A DNA stretch of 23,533 nt from Acanthamoeba lenticulata. Its lineage: Eukaryota > Discosea > Longamoebia > Acanthamoebidae. Numbering within the stretch: position 1 is the first letter of the stretch; every line of letters starts with the position of its first letter. Below the pieces are notes generated by a model. It was given only the letters and a program-made list of their open reading frames with translations. It was not told where the DNA came from and ran no database searches. The DNA lies in NCBI GenBank assembly GCA_002179805.1, contig NAVB01001003.1, positions 1-23,533 on the forward strand, written 5' to 3'. Position numbers and translations under genes: made by a program. Shown in pieces: positions 17,802 to 23,533 of this stretch.

Positions 17802-19533
17802 TCAGCAGAAGTGGACGCCGTCGCCCCGGCCATGCGCCAGCAAGAGAGACGACAAGAACGACGCCTGCACGGATGGAGAAAAGGCTCATAAGAGGAAGAC
17901 AAGCCACACGATGAGGGACCTCTTGGGACGGGATGAAAAACGTACATAAGTAGCGTTGCCGGTGACCGCCCCAGCGGCGGCTGGGTTGAAACGGACCGTC
18001 GAAACCTTGAAGGCCTGGCCGTCCGATCCGGCGGGCGAGGTGACGTCGATGGTGATGATGTGGGCCTGAATCCGCGGGTCGGCCACCAGCCGGCCGCGCA
18101 CGCGATCGAATCCCAGCGTGTGCGCTTTGTAGAGGAAAAAAAAAGCAAAGCCCAAGTGAGAGACTAGAAGAGGGCAATGGACTGCGGTGGCGATGAGGGA
18201 GACAACGAGGACGAGGGGCAGTACCAGCCATCGCAGCGCAGGCCATGGTGTTGACGTTGTTGGGGGCCAGCGGGCACAGTTCGCGCACGCTGCCGTCAAA
18301 GATGACCGTCTCTTCGTCGCTGTCGGGCGGGATCTGCGCCAGGCGCTCCTGCAGGTGGCCCTCGACCTGTTGGTATTGATGTTGATGTTGATGTTCGCGT
18401 GTGAGACACCCGCATGGCAAGGCCGACGGTCGCCCGAGGCTCCATTGGCAATGCGTGCCTTGAGGGAGGACGGGTGCTTGGCCATGGTGATGGTCAGCTC
18501 GGCGATGGAGCCTCGCTGGGCCATCTTCTGGATGTCCTGCGCGCCCCACAGCGCCCCTGCCGGCACGTAGACTCTGTCCCTCGCCCACAACATACACGCA
18601 AAAAACACAAAACAGGCCACGTCAGGCGCCATAACAGAGGCCAGTCGAGTTGAGCTCGAACCCGAAGCCGTTGGGCTCATCAGCGGCTCGCCTCATCTCC
18701 CTGCACGCGCATGACAGTGATGGCGGTGAACAGAGAGCACAGGGCAGAGGACGAGCCAATGAAACGCACGTCTCGTAGTCGACGTCGGCAAAGGCCGTCG
18801 GAGATCCCACGAAGAAGTTGGCGGCGCGAACGAAGCGCGGGCCGTACGTGACGCTGATCGACGGGTGGCTCACCTCGGCGATGATGTCGGCCCCGAACCG
18901 CTCGAAGTCGTCTGTCCGCCGACCGTGTCAGGCCAGTGTGCATCCACGCGGCTCGCTCACGTCATCTTCTTCTTCTTCTTCTTCCTTCTTCGCGGGATGT
19001 ACATACCGAGATCGTGGCAGATGAGCTCCGGAGGGACGAGGCCGTCGTCAACGATTCGCGAGGTGGTGCGGTTCCAGACGAACGCGAGCTCGAGCTTCTC
19101 CTTCACCGAGTCGTCTAGACGGTCCAACCGGCACGCGCACATCAGACGCACATCATCAAGCACGGTCGAGCGAGAGGGCAAGCCAAACCTTGGAGGATGT
19201 GCTCCACGAGGTACTTGCCCAGGTGGCCATAGCCCACAATGCCCACGCGCTGTTGTGGAGGCCTGAGTGAGTGAACACGTCGGTCAAAAGAGCACACATA
19301 CGGTGGTGGACACGCACCTTACGAGTGGAGAGCTGCGGTGTTGTGGTGACCCCAGCAGCTGCGGGAGCAATCAGATTATTACACAAGTGAGATTAAATCA
19401 AACTGGTGGTTGCCCAAAAAGTAGTACCATTCCGTGTGTGATAAAGAAAGGCAATACCGCCTCCAAGAGCGACACCGACCGTGGCGGCAAGCAAAAGAGG
19501 CCACCGTGTGGACGAAGAAGAGGTCAGGTCCAT
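17802..19533 (-). CDS. ASPDH: L-aspartate dehydrogenase (ASPDH-like) with N-terminal membrane segment
   Basis: Ten exons join in phase to 331 residues: 19533-19428, 19358-19318, 19249-19189, 19114-19007, 18911-18770, 18700-18662, 18573-18459, 18366-18225, 18124-17946 and 17864-17802. The family oxidises L-aspartate to iminoaspartate with NAD(P). The Rossmann start RVGIVGYGHLGKYLVEHIL is clear, followed by LELAFVWNRTTSRI, ADIIAEVSHPSISVTYG, NFFVGSPTAFADV, YVPAGALWGAQDIQKM, ELCPLAPNNVNTMACAAMA, AHTLGFDRV and NPAAAGAVTGNATYASFLSS. The human protein has about 283 residues; the extra length is a 45-residue N-terminus with a hydrophobic span (WPLLLAATVGVALGGGIAFL) before the Rossmann fold, suggesting a membrane anchor or organelle signal. 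The intron 18458-18367 seems to be GC-AG. The start is the only ATG of exon 1 giving this form. The enzyme call is firm, the location inferred. Confidence 0.9.
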
Positions 19534-20082
19534 GATGCCACAGCAAACAAAAGAAAAAAGAAGAGAAAAGATCAATGAAACTCTGTTATGTCAAAAGATG
19601 GATACTTCCCTGTTCGGTAAATATTTCACATGCCATTAAACAGCTTTTTAAATCAAAGCCCTTTTGGGTGAAGCGGGGCAAGGCGGCTGCTCGTTTCGAG
19701 CGCGGGCTCTTCAGTTCTGAAAAAATTCTTGTACAAAATTTGCAGTCGACAGCACGAAGTGGGAAAACTAAGGGAGAGGAGGGCTGGGATAGGTTACCAG
19801 GGACAATACTGGACAATTAGGGCTTTGATAGGGCCCTTTTTTCTGGGAGCGCGTGGTTCAGTGAAAAAAAGTGACAAAATTTGGGGGCCTGCTGCCGAGC
19901 GATAAGTAAGGACCCGTGGCCGGTCGCTTTTGTTCTTCGTCTCTCGCTCGCCGCTCGCTCAGCCAGCCTCACCTGCCTGCCTGTGTGTTCAGCCGTCGTA
20001 GCCAAATAACTTCATCTCTCTCGCCGCGCCCATCCGCAAAAACAAGCACACTTGATTGTCGTTAACAACACACAAAGACAAG
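19534..20082. promoter_or_regulatory. Divergent upstream region of ASPDH and major vault protein genes
   Basis: This 549-bp gap separates two outward-facing genes. The half next to the vault gene is pyrimidine-rich (repeated CGCTCGC and CCTGC text around 19945-19985), followed by an A/C-rich leader before the ATG. I see no TATA box and no further gene. Confidence 0.55.
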
Positions 20083-22753
20083 ATGTCGAGGGACCCCAAC
20101 GTTATCCGCATCAAGCCCTACCACTACATTCACGTTCTGGACAACAACTCCAACGTGACCCGCGTCGAGGTGGGCCCGAACACATACACTAGGCAGGTTC
20201 GTTTCAATAATCATCTGTCTCTCTCTCTCTCTCTCTTGCTCAGCTGACTTTTGGTTTCTATAATTTCTACTCGTCGCCGGGAGGCAATCCGGTCAACAAT
20301 TAGTAGTTGTAAATATATTAACCTTAGCGTTTGCATTCATTCTACTACTACAGGAACATGAAAAGATCGTGTTCGGCCCTGAGTCGATGATCATGATCCC
20401 GCCGCGTCACTACTGCATCATCTCGAACCCGGTGGTCAAGGATGCCAAGACCAACAAGCCCGTGTTTGACGCCCACCACAACGTCAAGGTGCGCTTCGGC
20501 GACGAGGAGATCCGCTTCGAGCAGGAGCCCTTCCCGCTCTACCCGGGCGAGTCGCTCCTGGGCAAGGTGAGCGCGCTCCAGGTGGTGGGGCCCGACGCGG
20601 CGCTGCGCCTGCGCGCCATCCGCGACTTTGAGGACAAGGTGGCCGGCGACGAGTGGCTCTTCCGCGGGCCGGCGACCTACAAGCCGCGCGTTGAGGTCCA
20701 GGTCGTGGAGATCATCCGCTCGACCATCGTCAAGCCCAACACGGCGCTCAAGCTGCGCGCGCGCAAGTCGTGCGTCGACGCCACGGGCGCCAAGCGCGAG
20801 GCCGGCGAGGAGTGGCTCGTGCGCACCGTGGGCGCCTACCTGCCGGGCGTCGACGAGGAGATCGTGCAGACGGTGCCGGCCAAGGTGCTCACCGACAAGA
20901 AGGCGCTCCACCTGCGCGCCACCAAGACCTTTGTCGATGTCTTTGGCGCCAAGCGCAAGGCCGGCGAGGAGTGGCTCGTCACGCTCGACGACGCCGAGAC
21001 CCACATTGCCGACGTCTATGAGGAGCTCGTGGGCGAGGTGCGCATCATGACTCTCTCCAACCGCAACTACGCCGTCGTCGTCGACCCGCTCGACAAGTCC
21101 GGCCGCCCGCAGCTCGGCCACAAGGAGCTCCGCGTCGGTCCGGCCTCGTTCTTCCTCCGCCCGGGCGAAAAGCTCGAGAACGGCATCCAGAACATCTATG
21201 TGCTCGGCGCTGAGGAGGCCCTGCTCCTGCGCGCGCGCGAGTCCTACACCGATGGCGCCATCTCGCGCAAGCCCGGCGACCGCTGGATGATCGTCGGCCC
21301 GTGCGACTACGTGCCCCCGATCCAGGTCGACGTGCTCGAGACGCGCCGCGCCATCCCGCTCGACGAGAACGAGGGTATCTATGTGCGCGACCTCAACACC
21401 GGCAAGGTGCGCGCCGTCATCGGCGAGTCCTACATGCTCAAGGCCGATGAGGAGCTCTGGGAGAAGCAGCTCCCGCCCGTCGTCGAGGAGCTCCTCGCCC
21501 GCGAGCGCTCCTCCGGCGAGGTCCGCTCGGCCGCGTGGTCGCGCGGTGGTGCGCAGCCGGCCGTGTCGGCGCGCGACAAGACCCGCCTGGTCACCTACCG
21601 TGCGCCGCACGGTGCCGCCGTCCAGATCTACGACTACAAGGAGAAGCAGGCCCGCATCGTCTTTGGCCCCGAGCTCGTCACGCTCGGCCCCGAGGAGCAG
21701 TTCACCGTGGCTGACCTGTCGGGTGACGTGCCCAAGCGTCCCAACGTGATCAAGTCGCTCGCGCTCCTGCTCGGCCCCGACTTCATGACCGACATCGTCA
21801 TTGTCGAGACGGCTGACCACGCGCGCCTCTCGCTCAAGCTCTCCTACAACTGGCACTTTGAGGTCGACAAGAGCGACCCGGAGAGCGCCGCCTCGATCTT
21901 CCGCGTGCCCGACTTTGTCGGTGACGCCTGCAAGGCCATCGCCTCGCGCGTGCGTGGTGCCGTCGCCGCGGTCTCCTTCGACAAGTTCCACAAGATGTCG
22001 TCGGACGTCATCCGCGCTGCCGTGTTCGGTGTCGACCCCGAGACCGAGCAGGTCCGCAACAGGTTCTTCTTCTCGGCCAACAACCTGGTCATCACCAACA
22101 TCGATATCCAGTCCGTCGAGCCCGTCGACCAGCGCACGCGCGACGCCCTCCAGAAGTCGGTCCAGCTGGCCATCGAGATCACGACCAACTCGCAGGAGGC
22201 CTCGGCCCGCCACGACGCCGAGCGGATGGAGCAGGAGGCTCGCGGCCGCCTCGAGCGCCAGAAGATCCTCGATGAGTCTGAGGCTGAGAAGGCCCGCAAG
22301 GACCTCCTCCAGCTCCAGGCCCAGAGCGCTGCCGTCGAGGCCACCGGTCAGGCCACGGCTGAGGCCAAGGCCCGCGCCGAGGCCGCCCAGATCGAGGGCG
22401 AGGCTGCCGTGACGCAGTCGCAGCTCAAGGCCGAGGCCACCTCGATCAAGGCCCTCGCCGACCTCGAGCAGCTCAAGAAGAAGCAGGTCCAGGAGATCGA
22501 GCACCGCAAGGCCATGGCTGAGCTCGAGGTCAACAAGGCCCGCGAGCTGGCTGCCATCGAGGCCAAGAAGTTCGCCGAGATCGTCGACGCTATCGGCGCC
22601 GAGACCATCAAGAAGATCGCCCAGGCCGGCCCCGAGATGCAGGCCAAGCTGCTCCAGGGCCTCGGCCTCAAGAGCCTCATGATCACCGACGGCTCGTCGC
22701 CCATCAACCTCTTCAACACCGCCTCGGGCCTCATCAGCACGACCCCGCACTAA
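20083..22753 (+). CDS. MVP: Major vault protein
   Basis: MVP builds the shell of the cytoplasmic vault ribonucleoprotein. Exons 20083-20196 and 20354-22753 give 837 residues (mammals about 860-890). The N-terminus ([39 protein letters not shown]) starts the series of about nine beta-sheet MVP repeats, several with the [16 protein letters not shown] pattern. Then come the shoulder ([35 protein letters not shown]), the long coiled cap helix ([20 protein letters not shown] to [20 protein letters not shown]) and the cap ring ([32 protein letters not shown]). Third positions are almost all G or C, more than in neighbours, suggesting strong expression. The start ATG follows an A/C-rich leader and precedes the conserved [14 protein letters not shown]. 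No other vault component is in the window. I am very sure. Confidence 0.98.
20217..20243 (+). repeat. CT microsatellite and unused 3' splice-site lookalike in MVP intron
   Basis: A CT run ends in TTGCTCAG at 20236-20243, a good 3' splice site, but the conserved protein requires the later site at 20353. Splicing at 20243 would lead to a TAG stop 17 codons on. Confidence 0.75.
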
Positions 22754-23533
22754 GTGTCGGTGCGCGAGAGGCGCGTGTTCTTGGTCCTTCCCCCCGCCGC
22801 CGCCGGAAGAAGAGAACACACTTGGGGCTGGTTACGGGTTGGCGGGCTGTGTGAAACCGGCCCCTCCTCTTCCTACTCTTCTTCTGTTGTATCAACTGCT
22901 CCCCCCTTGATGATCATAAAAACAAAAACAAAAACAAACCACAACATCTTCATCTTGCCTTGAGAGCCCTTTTGGCTTGCGCTTGGCATTCCGTCCCTCA
23001 CAGCACCGGTGGTTGTTGAACCCCGAGTCTGTGTGGAACCTATTCAGTTCGGGTAGAAGAAGTCGCCAAAAGAGAGAGGCATCATGCTGGGCTTTTTATA
23101 CGTCTTCTCTTGTGCGTACAAGCTCCCTTTTGCCCTTCATTTTGTTGTGGGCCCACACGCACAAGCAGCGGCACCACGAAGCCTTACGAGAGACCACCAA
23201 GAGAGGGACCTTAGAATTCCACGGTTGTCCTCTGCCAAGTTGCACTTGGGCATGTGTGCAGCTGCGAGAGGAGCATTCCCTTCACCCTCAATGGTGTGCA
23301 CCTACGACTGTGGCTCAGGTGCAGCCTCGGTGGGCATCCCGAATGAACATTTAGCAAACATGTACGCTCTAGTGACGATGCTCCCGCTTGCGACGTGTTG
23401 TTGCCTATGTCCCTCACAGCTTGCCTATGTCCTGAGGTAAGGAACACCTTCACGCCCCTCTCCTGTCGTCGCTTCTATCACCACCGCAACACGGCCAGGC
23501 CCCAAAGAGAAAGAGAACACAATTTGCTTAAAA
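22754..23533. other. MVP 3' flank and region without recognised gene
   Basis: The first about 200 bp should be the vault gene 3' UTR, with a repeated AAAACA tract near 22917-22937. Beyond that, a plus-strand frame of 118 codons (23084-23440) has no recognisable domain. On the minus strand GTATAAAAAG (23102-23093) is TATA-like. A 12-bp direct repeat TTGCCTATGTCC occurs at 23401 and 23421. This may be the upstream region of a gene beyond the window. Confidence 0.5.

Noticed and set aside
20348..22819. Open frame of 823 codons antisense to the major vault protein gene
   Set aside because: The vault gene is a firm match on the plus strand. Its GC-rich third positions keep the opposite frame free of stops, and the antisense protein is a low-complexity Leu/Asp/Glu/Gly/Arg text with no domain.

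Overview
The window looks like nuclear DNA of a free-living amoeba of the genus Acanthamoeba, most likely A. castellanii. Two identical 118-nt eukaryotic 5S rRNA genes match what I remember of the A. castellanii 5S sequence. The protein genes are GC-rich in third positions and cut by many short (about 55-110 nt) GT-AG introns. They include a major vault protein, exportin-2 and a long-form tRNase Z. Gene models were built by eye from splice sites, reading phase and family conservation; exon lists are in each entry. There is no sign of a plasmid, phage, insertion sequence or CRISPR array.

Layout, left to right: 5S rRNA (+, 233-350); an atypical E2 ubiquitin-conjugating-like gene (+, 608-1871); an unrecognised coiled-coil/EF-hand protein (-, 1953-4255); tRNase Z of the ELAC2 type carrying an extra UBR-box zinc finger between its two halves (+, 4445-7714); a FAAP24-like DNA-repair protein (-, 7768-8709); exportin-2/CSE1 (+, 8929-13052); a GNAT acetyltransferase (-, 13285-14099); a UBC12-like E2 with a long tail (-, 14330-15357); a gene-poor stretch with the second 5S gene (-, 16144-16261) and a decayed copy of part of the GNAT gene (about 16476-16800); an APC15-like acidic protein (+, 17212-17742); an L-aspartate dehydrogenase with an N-terminal membrane segment (-, 17802-19533); major vault protein (+, 20083-22753); and a 3' stretch with no recognised gene.

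The genes are tightly packed in head-to-head and tail-to-tail pairs. Convergent stop codons lie only 53-82 bp apart (tRNase Z/FAAP24, APC15/ASPDH, E2/EF-hand), so 3' UTRs must overlap or be very short. The divergent FAAP24/exportin-2 pair shares about 220 bp that contain E2F-like motifs, and a similar motif sits just upstream of the APC15-like gene; this would suit S-phase/cell-cycle expression. Four genes touch ubiquitin-type pathways (two E2s, the UBR box, an APC/C subunit), but nothing else ties them into one system.

The most notable observations are the tRNase Z-UBR-box fusion, the FAAP24 homologue in an amoeba, the partial GNAT duplication with a perfectly conserved 32-bp internal inversion, and the inverted pair of 5S genes whose 3' flanks are also related.
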